DNA of 64,000 nucleotides from Mesorhabditis belari (GCA_958450365.1 CAUEEP010000733.1:2004001-2068000); one strand, 5' to 3'. Shown: positions 36,660 to 48,504, counted from the stretch's first letter. Numbers and translations are program-made. The notes: generated from the sequence alone by a model not told the origin.

Positions 36660-37290
36660 AAGTGGTGAAAGATTGAAATGAGTTGCACTCTGTTTGCACA
36701 AGCATTTTTTTAAGTACCTTTTTGAGTGATTCAAAACTCGCAGAATTCTAGTATTACTTTCATTAGCTACTTTTTGTTTTAGATTTTGATAAGTTGCCCA
36801 ATCTTTGAGATTCACTTTATAAACATCATTTGATTATTTTAGCAAAGCAAACATATTTTGTCCAATTTCGAGGCGAGATTCGAATTTATCAGAGTCGAAT
36901 TAAGCGGCGAAACTCATTCGATCGTTTTTCCGAAAGTTTGACGCTGTTTTTTTAACTATGGATTTTTCTACTATGGTTTTCTCTTAAAACGACCAAAATC
37001 GGCTACTTTTAAACGGTGTGTTTTTGAATGAGGCCAAAAGTTAGCTTTCTCGGAATCGATAAACGGAGAAGACGTTTTTTAAGTCTAATATCAATGAGGA
37101 AACCTTGAATTTATTGCAATGAGTTGCACTCTGTTTGCACAAGCATTTTTTTAAGTATCTTTTTGAGTAATTCACAACTCGCAGAATTCTAGTATTACTT
37201 TCATTAGCTACTTTTTGTTTTAGATAAGTTTGATTTTGATTTTGATAAGCTGTCCAATCTTTGAGATTGACTTTATAAACATGACTGTGC
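36660..37290. repeat. Direct duplication upstream of channel gene
   Basis: About 160 bp starting ATGAGTTGCACTCTGTTTGC (36,677) is repeated at 37,119, separated by about 280 bp. It lies just upstream of the channel start, so promoter elements may be duplicated. No coding content. Confidence 0.6.
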
Positions 37291-37351
37291 AGTTTTGAGG
37301 TCTCATGTAATTTTGGTCACTTCTTTTCAAAAAAAATCCGGATTATAGAAG

Positions 37352-37479
37352 CAAAATATTGTCCTGAGAACTTTTTGGCATTATTTACATCTGGCTCGGC
37401 ATAGTTCCATAAGAGATCTTACGGAACTATGCCTAGCCAGATGTAAATAATGCCAAAAAGTTCTCAGGACAATATTTTG
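37352..37479. repeat. Near-perfect 57-bp-arm hairpin
   Basis: Arms CAAAATATTGTCCTGAGAAC... and the inverse pair almost without mismatch around a short AAGAGATCTTA-type loop. No TA/TTAA target duplication was identified with confidence. It could be a tiny foldback element or a hairpin RNA source. Confidence 0.7.
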
Positions 37480-37519
37480 GTGGCTAAATAGTCATTTCAA
37501 AAAGTGTTTAGGAAAGCTA

Positions 37520-38806
37520 CAGTACTGGACAATGAAATATCATATTTGAAAAACGATAGTCACTTTCGCGCCTCTGTAACTCCCTTGTCTTTGAGTTTAA
37601 ACTATTAGTGTTATACATTTTCTGAAAGCTCTTTTCAAGGGCTACACAATGGTAATATTAATATTTAGAAATATGGTATTTTTTGACGCATTTCAGCGCG
37701 CACAAGATGGGATACTCAAAATTGTTGATTTTCAAAGCTGTTTTTCTTTATGATAGAGTGCTGGAATCGCTCTGAGACTACGATTTTCGGAATCTACGCA
37801 AAAATTTACCTTAGAATAATCAATATTTGTAAAATTTTACCAAAATTTCATAGCGAAAAAAGTCACATTTGCGAAATTCTCACTTCTTGAGCGGTTCTTT
37901 ACAAAAATTGTTTTGCGTGCAACTTTGAGTGTTTTTCTTTCTTTGCCTTGGGTAAAATGATAATAATTACTGTTTTTAGGTGCAATGGGAAAGCAACGAG
38001 GATGCAAGGATCTTCATGTGCTTACACAACAAGCAATCCTTAACGGCAAAAAGCAAGGTCTTAGCCAGAACCAGTTATCGGAACAGTTTACCGTCTCTCA
38101 GTCAACCATCTCCAGGTTTCTACAACGATCTAAAGTTCGAAAAGTCGAAACTTGAGCGACGAACTAAGAATCTCAAAGCCGGCAATGCCGATGAGAGGTT
38201 TGCACAATTGGAGCAGGCTTGGAATTCAATCCCCGTCAGTTTCATCACTAATCTTCTTGATTCAATGCCTCGGCGATGTCAAGCTGTAATCGACGCTAAA
38301 GGATTTGCTACTAAATACTGAAAGCCCATTGTGTGCTCTGGAGTTTTCTTATTATTGTTACTGTTTTTGTTACTTTTTCATTTTACTACATTTTTGTTAA
38401 ATATTTGTTTTCCAGCTTCTTCCTCGCTTGATCGCTCAAGAAGTGAGAATTTCGCAAATGTGACTTTTTTCGCTATGAAATTTTGGTAAAATTTTACAAA
38501 TATTGATTATTCTAAGGTAAATTTTTGCGTAGATTCCGAAAATCGTAGTCTCAGAGCGATTCCAGCACTCTATCATAAAGAAAAACAGCTTTGAAAATCA
38601 ACAATTTTGAGTATCCCATCTTGTGCGCGCTGAAATGCGTCAAAAAATACCATATTTCTAAATATTAATATTACCATTGTGTAGCCCTTGAAAAGAGCTT
38701 TCAGAAAATGTATAACACTAATAGTTTAAACTCAAAGACAAGGGAGTTACAGAGGCGCGAAAGTGACTATCGTTTTTCAAATATGATATTTCATTGTCCA
38801 GTACTG
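37520..38806 (+). mobile_element. Tc1/Tc3-type transposon with about 390-bp TIRs, internally deleted
   Basis: The ends start CAGTACTGGACAATGAAATA, flanked by TA at 37,518 and 38,807. TIRs run to about 37,905 and back from about 38,421. The coding remnant begins MGKQRGCKDLHVLTQQAILN (37,985), a Tc1-type helix-turn-helix with SQNQLSEQFTVSQSTISRFL, and stops at TGA. In another frame the transposase C-terminus follows (AWNSIPVSFITNLLDSMPRR to 38,321). The whole catalytic core between them is deleted. Confidence 0.85.
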
Positions 38807-38809
38807 TAT

Positions 38810-39560
38810 TTTGGCCTGTGACCAGAGGATACCTCAAATCTTTTAAAAAAAAGTTCTATATGAGTAAAATCGAAGCTATCAAACAATTTTCTAGCGTAAA
38901 AGTACTTGAAAAATCTAATTTTTTAGGTTTTGAGTCTTGAAAACTTCATAAAATATCGTAAAAGTGATCGTTTAGGAGGGGACAGAATTTTTCACGCACC
39001 CTTTACTGATAAACCATGAAAAAAGAGAAGGCCTATTAAATTAGAACATTGAAAAATGCTTGCCATAACTCAAAGCTTCCTCATCAAACTTTTTCGGGAA
39101 ACTTGAGAGTTCGAGTTTTTTTCACTTCTGAATATTTACTTATGAACTACTCTCAAGCGTCCTTCCTTGGGTGAGCGTTTGTTGTTTGATCTCCGTAGTA
39201 GTTTAAAAAAAGGCTTTTCTTAAATTTAAACTTTAAATAGAAGATTTATGCTTCCAACCATCATTTATTCAATCCCAAAATGACATGAAAACGATAAAGT
39301 TGATAAAATTGATCGCTTGAAAGAGAATGAATAGTCAAAAATGTCGAGAGAGGAGGAATTGACGGAATTTAGAAAACGCGTGGTCGGAAGTTTGTCGGAT
39401 CAATTGTCTGACAAAAAAGTTGTCAAGGCAAATTTGTCTGACAAATTGTCTGTCAATAAGGAGCATACTCTATCCATGAGAAACAATTAGAGTGTGCTCC
39501 TTGGTACTGGTACTGGGAAACCCAGTCTTTTTATAACATTAAGTTATCTAAGAAAACAGC
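38810..39560. other. Non-coding interval with dispersed repeat
   Basis: The segment 39,362-39,475 matches the repeat at 20,690-20,815. Otherwise nothing is recognised. Confidence 0.4.
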
Positions 39561-39574
39561 TTGCATTTAGATCG

Positions 39575-39772
39575 ACGAGAATGGACTCGTTGTCCTCGCA
39601 GTGGAAAAAACTGTTTATTCCGTCATGTACGACCTGGTGGGAAGGATGACAAAGATGATGAGCCATTTGTGCACAATGATGATGCTTCTGATGATGATGA
39701 TGATTCTGATTTTGATTTGGATATTCGTCTAAATAACCCATCATTTGTGGTGGAAGATGAGAACGAGGAATG
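39575..39772 (+). pseudogene. Acidic open stretch after an acceptor, origin unknown
   Basis: After a GCATTTAG acceptor at 39,571 the plus strand reads about 65 residues with a basic start (DRREWTRCPRSGKNCLFRH), then a strongly Asp-rich end (DDDDDSDFDLD) and a stop. It resembles the acidic end of a transposase or nuclear protein, but no partner exon is found. Low-complexity Asp codons weaken the case. Confidence 0.3.
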
Positions 39773-40277
39773 AAGGCCGGTCAACATTATTTTTTTATTA
39801 TTTGTTATTTCATAAAAAAAAGTTCACATCTCTCAAAAACAAACAAAACAGTTTATTCGTCAAACAATTATGCACAACACAAATATTTTGCTTAAACAAA
39901 TTTCTGAAAGTTTTTGCTGTGTTTTTTAAGAAACAATGAGCTTATTTGGGGGTTATTGGGGTGCGGCTAAGACACGTTTTTGTTCTTTTCAGAGAGATCG
40001 AAGAATTTGGGAGATCAGAAAAGGAAATACTTAAGAATTTGAGGTTTACGAAATATTTGGTAGCTGATATACAAAAATGTCTGGGGTTCTTCTAACTTTG
40101 TCATCGTTTTATCTCCATCTACAAGGCTACCCATCGTGCTCTCTCCTGTCGAACGGGGATCAATAAAGCGTCGTTCTCGTCTGAAATTTGCATATGTTAA
40201 AAGATTTATTTTATTTTATCATTGATTCTTTTCTTTTCCTTTTCAAGTACGCAGCTAACTTGGGTTGAATTTGGCTC

Positions 40278-40332
40278 TCTTTCTTTCTTCCTTTCTTTCT
40301 TCCTTTCTTTCTTCCTTTCTTTTTCTTCCTTG
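40278..40332. repeat. CTTT/CTTC microsatellite
   Basis: Tandem pyrimidine units (TTTCTTTCTTCC repeated) on the plus strand. Confidence 0.85.
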
Positions 40333-40371
40333 TATTTCCTATTTCTTCTTGGTCAAAGAAAGCGCCGATAG

Positions 40372-40497
40372 CTCAGTGCTAGAGCATCTGTTCGGTAAGG
40401 AAGTACAGATTGATACTTAGAAAGTACAGATTAAATCACCTCAAGGTGAGCAAGACTAACTCTTGGGTTGAGGGTTCAATTCCTCTCATTTCCGAAT
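40372..40497 (+). pseudogene. tRNA-like relic with split A and B boxes
   Basis: TAGCTCAGTGCTAGAGCA fits an A box / D-arm, and GGTTCAATTCC about 100 nt later is an exact B box. The acceptor stem does not pair and about 60 nt of foreign sequence lies between the arms. Parts of that insert (AAAGTACAGATT; GAGCAAGACTAA) recur inverted at 40,580-40,680, so it looks like an element inserted in a tRNA relic or SINE. Confidence 0.35.
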
Positions 40498-40499
40498 TC

Positions 40500-41560
40500 C
40501 TTGCCATTCATTTTTTTACTTTATTCGGTTGTTAAGCTTAGAGATAATTTCTCTAAACAAATATTCTATACCTAATACGATTTAGTCTTGCTCACCGATT
40601 ATATCATAAGCTGTTTAGCCAATCTAAACTTGATCTGATCAACTAATCAAGCCAGCAATTTAATCTGTACTTTCTCTATACTGAATCTGCTTTACATTGC
40701 TCTTAATAATCTTCTAAAGCTCTCGAGCTGGCCTCAAGACCTAAAGCTACTCAAAAAGTGTTTTGAACAGCTCAAAAAAACTGACTATATCTTGGATTGA
40801 GTAAATTAAAGAATTTGTTTATTTTAAAAATCCAGGATCAGGTTTTAAGTTTTAGGTTTTACTAGGTTTTCTATGTTTTTATTTACCATTTTTTTTCTAC
40901 TAACATTTTTCCATTTATTTCGAAGCCAGGAATTTGATCTGTACTAAAACAGCTTTACATTGCTCTCAATAATCTTTTGAACCTCTCGAGCTGGCCTCAA
41001 GTTTAGTGTTTTGAACAGCTCAAAAAACTGACTATATTTTGAATTTAGTGTATATAAATATAAAGAATCAGTCCATCTTAAAAATCCAGGATGAGGTTTT
41101 AAAAGAAGATTCTGGTAGTAACACTCAGCGCAACAAAGCCAACAGCTCATGATTATGAGCTCTCATCCTAATTTCTCCTTGATTCAGCAATTTAACAAGG
41201 TCTCAACAATCAGATTTTACTAGGTTTTCGATGTTTTTATTTACCATTTTTGTTCTACTAACATTTTTCCATTTATTAGATAGTCTGAAATCGGTATCGT
41301 AACATTTTCCACCTTTAAAATCGCCCTTCTATTTCCACCTGTCCCATCCACTGTAAAGGGCAACAAAATTCTTTCACCTGTCACCAAAAAGTTTAAAATT
41401 TAGGCAAAAAATTACAGAATTATCGTACATCATTTCTATTCCGAGAAAAAATGGAAATTAGAGTTTTAAGTTGAAGTTTTTGATTGAAGTGAATAAACTT
41501 TTAAAGAAAAATGAATTTACAAAGCTTTTGGGATCGAATTTTAGTTGAATTTGGGAGTAC
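40500..41560. other. Non-coding interval with short local duplications
   Basis: The stretch around CTTTACATTGCTCT (40,690-40,870) recurs at about 40,960-41,110, and 40,858-40,920 recurs at about 41,214-41,275. No gene is found. Confidence 0.4.
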
Positions 41561-41569
41561 TTGAATATA

Positions 41570-41802
41570 CAGTACTGGACAATGAAATATCATATTTGAA
41601 AAAACGATCATCACTTTCGCGCGTCTGTAATTCCCTTATCTTTGAGATTAAACTATTAGTGTTATACATTTTCTAAAAGCTCTTTTCAAGGGCTACACAA
41701 TGGTAATATTAATATTTAGAAATACGGTAAAGACAAGGGAGTTACCGACGCGCCAAAGTGACGATCGTTTTTTCAAATATGATATTTCATTGTCCAGTAC
41801 TG
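41570..41802. mobile_element. 233-bp MITE of the long-TIR Tc1 family
   Basis: The ends CAGTACTGGACAATGAAATA match those of the 37,520-38,806 element, flanked by TA. It consists of little more than the two terminal regions. It ends only 14 bp before the stop codon side of the peptide gene, so it lies in or beside its 3' UTR. Confidence 0.85.
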
Positions 41803-41815
41803 TATCTATCACAGC

Positions 41816-42642
41816 CTAAAGGCTGTAAGTATAGCTTTTATCTCGGCTGTAAGTATAGCTTTTAGTGTATTTGCAATCTTTTTTTGAGTATTCACCTATA
41901 TCAACTACTCGAAACATGGGCTGCATCGGCTCCTCGAAGGCGACATCGTAGAGAGATAGAGGGGCCGAGCGTTTCCCGAATCGCATACCTAATAAAGATA
42001 TTCAGTTAAATAACACTGTTTACTAGTAGGATACGGTATAAGACTTTTATTCTATCACCTTGATGACATCCAATGCATTCACAACACGCTAATGTCATTC
42101 GTCCACCTGGACACTTTGCATCACAATCAGTGGGTGTCCGCTGAAAGAAAATGATTAAGTTTAGAGTTGAACTTTAAATTCTATAAGGCTTCTATTAGTA
42201 ACAAGAGATGTAATTTTAATTTCAAAACAAAAAAACACCTTTTCTAGCGCACTAAATCCGGCATGGCAAGAGAATTAAAGATTTAAGTCCACTAGAAATG
42301 GTGTGTTTACATTTTTGAGCACAGATTTGTTAATTTTTTAGAAATCTTGGGTTTTGGAAGGGTTTTGTAAAGGGTTTCACTTCAAGAATGACACTAAAAC
42401 ACAGTTGATTTTAAAAGTGTTAGATTTTGGGAGAATTTCTACAGGATTTCACTATTCACCGATATCGGCTTTTCAACCACGATCACTGCTGGCGGCAATT
42501 TTGTTTGCCTTGACATTTTGATTGGAGATTTCTGAAGAATACAATACTAGGCTAGATTAGATATCTCAGAATCCTTTAAACAAACCTTTTTCAAAGCTGA
42601 ACAGGCCAAGAAAAGAAGGAACGAGATGAGCAATGTCCGCAT
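41816..42642 (-). CDS. Secreted cysteine-rich precursor with GMRFGKR site (putative neuropeptide)
   Basis: Four in-phase exons: 42642-42586, 42531-42460, 42140-42059, 41988-41816, giving 127 residues. Residues 1-17 form a signal peptide (MRTLLISFLLFLACSALKK starts the protein). A basic/hydrophobic segment (KLPPAVIVVEKPIS) follows. A compact Cys motif comes next, with C at TDCDAKC, ACCEC and IGC (spacing C-x3-C-x8-CC-x-C-x2-C). Then GMRFGKR appears, which reads as an RF-amide C-terminus, amidation Gly and dibasic cleavage site. The tail has SAPLSLYDVAFEEPMQPMFR and two KSYTYS repeats. An alternative last splice (GTAGTT...TTACAG) would end the protein MFRPR. Whether an amidated peptide is released is inference; only one copy of the site exists, unlike most flp genes. 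Confidence 0.6.
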
Positions 42643-42649
42643 TATTTTG

Positions 42650-43260
42650 TGTGAAAGATTGAAACGAGTGATCGAGATGACGATCAATAGGGGATTACCT
42701 GAAAAGCTTCATTGTAATTTGTAATTGTATTGTAATTGGATACTGTAGCTAAATATATTAACAAAAGAAGATCATCAAAACACCAAGTTGAAGCCAATTT
42801 AATTAAATAAGATCCGATAGTTCTGCAGTATTTTAAAATTTTAAATTCTAAGAAACAAAGCTTGGAGATTATACATTAAAATATAGAAATTACAAAGTCT
42901 AGAAAATGTGAAGAAAACTTCCCAGACACACACCCAGCTTTTCTAGCGAAATCCTAAGCTTCTTTGAGCAAATAAATTGAGATTTCTTTGCTAAATCCAT
43001 CCTGAAATCCCACTTTTCCCTTCAATTTCAATTTCCCCAACCCACTCCTTTTCTTGACTTCAACCCAAAAAAAGAGAAAACTTCAATGAAATATTCACGT
43101 TGATCCATTTTAAGACTCAGAATATTTAGAAATTTGTTCCTTGAGGGAAAACAAAAGATAATGATGTTTTGCTGATGGAGAAAGGAAGAATTTACTGATG
43201 GAGTTTGTTTTAGAAGATTGAATCACGTCATTTATTTGAGCTTTGTGCTTAATGGACAGC
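42650..43260. other. Upstream region of the peptide gene
   Basis: No exon is found. A segment around 42,905-42,990 (CACACCCAGCTTTTCTA) recurs inverted at about 53,320-53,420, marking a dispersed repeat. Confidence 0.4.
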
Positions 43261-43261
43261 T

Positions 43262-43515
43262 TTGTGCTGTCCATTTGCTTCTGGACTGATTCTGTAGGGA
43301 CTGATTACAGGTATTCACAAAGAATCCCAAAATATATAAATAGATCAATAGAGAAACATATCAAAAATCTACGCCAGTCAAGATTACGGTAATTTCCAAA
43401 ATAGTCCATTAGAAGAGGAGTGCTTACACGAAAGAACAAATCTAATTTAAGCCTATTACACTAGAAATCAGAAAACGAAAGATCAGACAAGTGACTTTGA
43501 AACTAAACCAATCAG
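43262..43515. repeat. Segmental duplicate 1 (empty MITE site)
   Basis: About 250 bp starting TCCATTTGCTTCTGGACTGA recurs in direct orientation at 44,262-44,740. Here the sequence AAAATATATAAATAG is uninterrupted, giving the pre-insertion state. Confidence 0.75.
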
Positions 43516-43519
43516 CCAA

Positions 43520-44255
43520 TGTTTTACCAATCAAAACCAAGAATTTTGAAACTAAAGCTTTATCTTTTGACCAAAATTGTACAATTAATCAGTGTCAATG
43601 GAAACTTAAAGACAATTTAAATATTAAGTGAAGTCAACAGTCTAATATTTGGCTAATATTTGTAAAAATATGTTTATTTAATTAATTCAGAAATTCAAAA
43701 ACATTCTCAAGAAACATTTTTGGTCTCCGGTTTTATATAACAAATTTAAAGGTACCGTAATAAAATCGGAATGTAAACGATGACTTTTCGAAAAAGAAAA
43801 AACTAATCCGAACAAAGCCCACTCAAAAAGGAGTCAGCAAATCGTAAATAATGATATCATTCGGAAAAAAAGGAAAAAAAACAAGGATCAGACAAGATTT
43901 TTAAAAAGATTTGAGAACTTTTTCAAGTCGAAATGGTTTAAAATGTTTCTTTTTCGAAAATTTGATAACCAATGATTTCATGGACTCAAAATATCGTAAT
44001 TTTCTTATTTCTTAACCTTTTGAATCACGTCAAATGTTGGGTTTTTTTTGGTTCTGAACACCAGGTGAAAAGGAATCAAATTTTGGGTGTGGGCTTGAAA
44101 AGAGGAAGAGAATGAACAAAGAAGAATTTGGGGGAATGACTTTGAATGACTTCCTGATTTCAAGTCAATCTTTAGTCTTTCTAAAGTGTGTTCCTTTTGA
44201 TGAGTTTTCTAAAATATGACATCTTTTGACGACTACGGTAATCTTTCCAGCTTTC
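43520..44255. other. Non-coding interval
   Basis: AT-rich, no recognised exon or element end. Confidence 0.4.
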
Positions 44256-44261
44256 AGTTAG

Positions 44262-44740
44262 TCCATTTGCTTCTGGACTGATTCTGTAGGATTCACAAAG
44301 AATGCCAAAATATATACCGTATTCTCTCTAATAGTAGTGCACCTCGGAGAGCCGAGTTGGTGACTATTTTACGGCTTCCAAGCTTTTGCAGAAGCTCAAT
44401 ACTTAAATCTCCCACTAGATCTCATCGTCAGCTACATTTTCCGACCCCACATCGATAGGTTCTGATAAGCGCTTTTCGAGATTTCGAGCAATTTAGGCGA
44501 CGCACAGGGTGCAGTACTATTAGAGAGAATACGGTAAATAGAGCAATAGATCAATAGATCAATAGAGAAACGTATCAAAAATACACACAAGACACGCGCC
44601 AGTCAAGATTACGGTAGCTTCCAAAATAGCTCGTTAGAAGAGGAGTGTTTACACGAAAGAACAAATCGAATTTAAGCCTATTACACTAGAAATCAGAAAA
44701 CGAAAGATCAGACAAGTGACTTTGAAACTAAACCACACAT
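44262..44740. repeat. Segmental duplicate 2 (MITE-filled)
   Basis: Second copy of 43,262-43,515, lengthened by a MITE at 44,317-44,533 and by a small expansion of an ATAGATCA repeat. Confidence 0.75.
44317..44533. mobile_element. Pogo-family MITE
   Basis: 217 bp with ends CCGTATTCTCTCTAATAGTA and the inverse, flanked by TA. The ends differ at only a few positions from those of the pogo-like element at 1,807-3,534. No coding capacity. Confidence 0.82.
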
Positions 44741-44744
44741 CAGA

Positions 44745-46465
44745 AAGCGAAATCAGAAAACGAAAGATCAGAAAACCAATTGTGAATAAAGACAATATTG
44801 TGGGCATTCAAATTATTCAAGATTCTGCAAAATCGCTCAATTTTACAGAAATATCTTATACTTTCCTATAAAAACTGGTTAAATTTGACATGAAATTGCA
44901 AAAAAATCACACTAATAACCGAAAATTTCTATAGAAATCAGTTAGTTTCAAATTCGTTTAGCACACTGAGAGTTACAAAAGATTTTCCCGAAAATTGAAT
45001 TCCATCAAAGACTTGAGGGCCTGGATTTTCAGCCAAATAGGGAATGAATTAGAATTAAAAGATATTCAGTCAATGAAACTATTGATCCGAAAAGATTGAC
45101 GTAGAAAGTGAGATGAAGGAATTGAGTTAAAGAATTGCGCATTTTGAAAACTGAAAAATGAAATAGGTAATAAGATTTGAAATGCGGTAGTTGCAGGGAT
45201 GAACTTCTTAATTCAAAAATAGAAATTCAAAAAGAAAAAACTAAAATGCACACTTCGAACTTTCGAAAACACCTGTTGTGTGGGCTTCGAAAAGGATTTA
45301 AAAACGTCAGCACTCTGTGGGAGTTTAGTAGGAGGCTATTCTTAGGCCAAGTGATATTAAAACAAAAATGTTATTATCAGTGTCATTATCAGTGCTTCGT
45401 AAGCAAAAGATTGCTGGTTCATGTTTTGAATGAGCCACAAGCGGATCACTGACTTCCAACTAGGGATGTTCTAATCGATTAGGCAGATTAGAAACGGCTA
45501 AACCAAGACCAGAAGCTAAAATCAGCTTATTTCTGAGCTGATTTCTAAAATCAGCTCAAAAACCAGTTCTAGATTCGGTACTTTCTGTGGACCAGATTTG
45601 CAAAAAAATTAGAAAGTCAGAAGTTAGGTCTTCTAGCTAACTTCTGGTCTAACTCTGGCTTTGTCGCAAAAAATGCTTTTGGAATAAACTTATATCCAAA
45701 TACTGATTTTAACCCAAAATGCACTCAATAATGGAAAAATAGATAGGTCAAAAACGTCAGGGTTACGGTGGGTTTTCTGGCTGAGAAAACAGAAAAACGT
45801 GTTTTCTTTTCGAAAACACGATCTAGATAGAAGTGTTTGTAGCCGAGTATTTTTCATTCTCAGCCAAAATTCACCTGATCCCCTGAAATGCCACTCTTAA
45901 TTTTCTAATCTCTGAAATTCATTTGGGGTTTCATTTTATTGAAAGTCTTGCTCTGCTATGGTTTCTCTCAACGCAAAAGCAAAAACGAGGAAAAACAAGT
46001 CGACTCGTTTTGCGAAAATGAATCAAAACACGGGATTTCATCTAGAAATGAATCTAGAAATGATGTGAATTGTTTCTAGTGAATTGTTAAATTGAGTCAT
46101 TAAATGGAGAAACATTTCAGCGAACGCGAAACTTTGAATCGAATTTAAATAATTTACCAACACTGTGATTCAGAAAGTGGAGGGAAATGGAGTTAATGAA
46201 AAATCAAAATAAATTGAGGAACATTGTTCGTCACCTTGACCCAACTCCTCGAAATTATGCGATTTCTTGCTGAAAATCGCTTTATGATTGAATATTCATT
46301 TAATTATCATCCAACCCCCATGATTCCCCACTGCAAATAACTCAATCTTTAGCAAGAGAATTGAACTTGATCTTAGAAATTTGGAGAAAAGGCGCAAGAA
46401 TTAGTAAAACTGTCAACTTGTTTAAGTCTATTTTAAGCTAGGGTTTAAAAAAGCTTGCCTTAAAA
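44745..46465. other. Non-coding interval
   Basis: Several short frames exist (for example 45,177-45,452 plus), but none has splice context or a recognised domain. Local word repeats of TCAGCT/CTTCTGG type occur around 45,520-45,660. Confidence 0.4.
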
Positions 46466-46467
46466 CA

Positions 46468-47220
46468 AGATTGTGGGATATTTGCCATTGACAATCGAAC
46501 TTTGAGCTCAAATCACTTGGTATTCGGCTGTTGAATTTAAATAGTTTTTATACCAATTGACAGAGAAAGACTTGGCGCATCCAGTGATATCAAGAATATT
46601 TAAATCGGTCAGCCTAACACCAAGAGATTTGAGCTCAAAGTTGGATTGCCAGTGGCAAAGGAATGGGGCAAGATCAAATGTCCAATAAGCATTCAAAATC
46701 TAGTCAATGCAATGAATAAGGATGGACCAACCGGGTCTGGGCCTGGTTTCTAAATTCTATAAATTCCTGGGCCACTTACTTTTTGCTTAGATCATGCTAG
46801 ACCAGGACTTGACTGCTCACCATTGTGGGACTTCTGATACGTGCCCCGTCCCATTTCTCATTGTCAATCCAACTTTGCGCTCAAATATCTCGGTGTTGGG
46901 CTGTCCGATTGAAAAAGCTTTTGTACCAATTGAAAACGCGGAGAAAGACTTGGAGCATCTAATGATACCAAAAAGATTTAAATTGAACACCCGAACACTA
47001 AGATATTTGAGCTCAAAGTTAGATTTCTAATAGCAAATGGGGTGTATCAAATATCCGACTTTAAAACTTAAATAGTTTTTGTACTAATCGACAGAGAAAG
47101 GCGCATCCAATGATCTCAAGAATATTTAAATTTTACAGCCCAACACCAAGAAATTTGAGGTCAAAGATTGCCAATGGGAAAAGGGGCGGGAGGTGTATCA
47201 AATCTCCGATAACTTTAAAT
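46468..47220. repeat. Cluster of three foldback MITEs
   Basis: Three related units (about 46,468-46,690, 46,845-47,060, 47,060-47,220) share arms with TTTGAGCTCAAA and a CCAATTGACAGAGAAAGACT-like centre. They belong with the element at 10,640-10,860. Confidence 0.7.
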
Positions 47221-47224
47221 CGAT

Positions 47225-48490
47225 GTATTCTTTTGTTTAAGCTTGGCTCAAAGTAGACGCGTTCTTTGAAGTGTACTTTGTGCTTAAACTCATCCTTTCT
47301 GACACACTAAAGTTCAATTTTTCCTTGAAACACTGAACAAAATGACCAGTTAAAACTAACTGTGCCAGAAAGAGTTTTTTTACAAATCTTTTACAACAGA
47401 CTTAGGTTTAAATCATCAAATTTATATCAAACTATTGAAAGAGAAACTATAGCCACTTGTAAGAATGAAAATATGAATGCTCAAGTACATTGCTCAACTT
47501 TTACGAGCAAAATTGGATAGACGAACTCGTGAAAAGTTTCGTCACGCGGCTTAAAATGACGAGATAACCAAAGAAAAAAAAACATTTTTTCCCATTAATT
47601 ATTTGTTCCTCATTGAAAATGGGGAAATTGGCGAGTTAGTTTTGGAGTATTTCGGGAAAGGAAGGTTGAAATCGAAATGAGAAACTAGATCGAAATGAGA
47701 AATTCTTCACATCTTTGGAGAGGAAGCTTTACAAAAGGATGTACTCTACAATTTACGAAACGAAACTTTCTGGTGCCCTTGGTTCTTTTAGTTGAAAAGG
47801 ATGGGAATGAAGTAAATCTCGAAGAAGATGCTAGTTTTGCAAAAATTCAGGCAAATTTTGCTGTTCTCGGTTGGCTAAATTGTGAACGAATCAAGTATAA
47901 ACGTCTATTTGGAAATCGTTCGCAAAATTTAAGACAATTCGCAGTAGAGCTTTGGTTTGATTAGGATACAAACCAAGAAATTTTTTACGAATCGAAAACA
48001 GCTCAAAATAACCTTCGAGATTCGTTTCTCATCTCTAATTTCAGCTCTACTTGGCCCTTTTTTCAATTTGTTTCGATTGCTGGCTACTCCCCAAAATGAA
48101 ACCTTTACTCCATCTTTTCATTTAGTGAAAGTGAATCGAAAGTAGTATGATGTTGCTTGAAAAAGGGCAGCGCAATGAAATTGTGAAAATGACCACAACA
48201 AATTTGGGAGCAAAAAATGGGGAAAGCGTTGAATTTGTCAGGATAAAAGATAATATAACGAGATTGTTAAATGTAAAATTCTAAGTCCCTAATCCAACTA
48301 GAGTACTCAAGTAGTAATCTGATGCATAGCACTCATCAATTTGAAGAGATTGAAGATTGAAAGATTGAAAAGTCACTCATCAATTTGAAGAGATTGAAGA
48401 GAAGAGAAACTTTTGAATTCTTTTCAAGCTTCTTTTCATTTTCTTTCGTCAAATCGAATACAAATTAGCGTTTTGCAGCCTTTTTTGAGT
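47225..48490. other. Non-coding interval
   Basis: The longest frame (47,695-47,964 plus, 89 codons) shows no domain or splice partner. Nothing else is recognised. Confidence 0.4.
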
Positions 48491-48504
48491 CTTTTGTGCT
48501 GGGA

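Noticed and set aside
45177..45452. 91-codon plus-strand frame
   Set aside because: No signal peptide, domain, or splice partner; composition typical of a chance frame.
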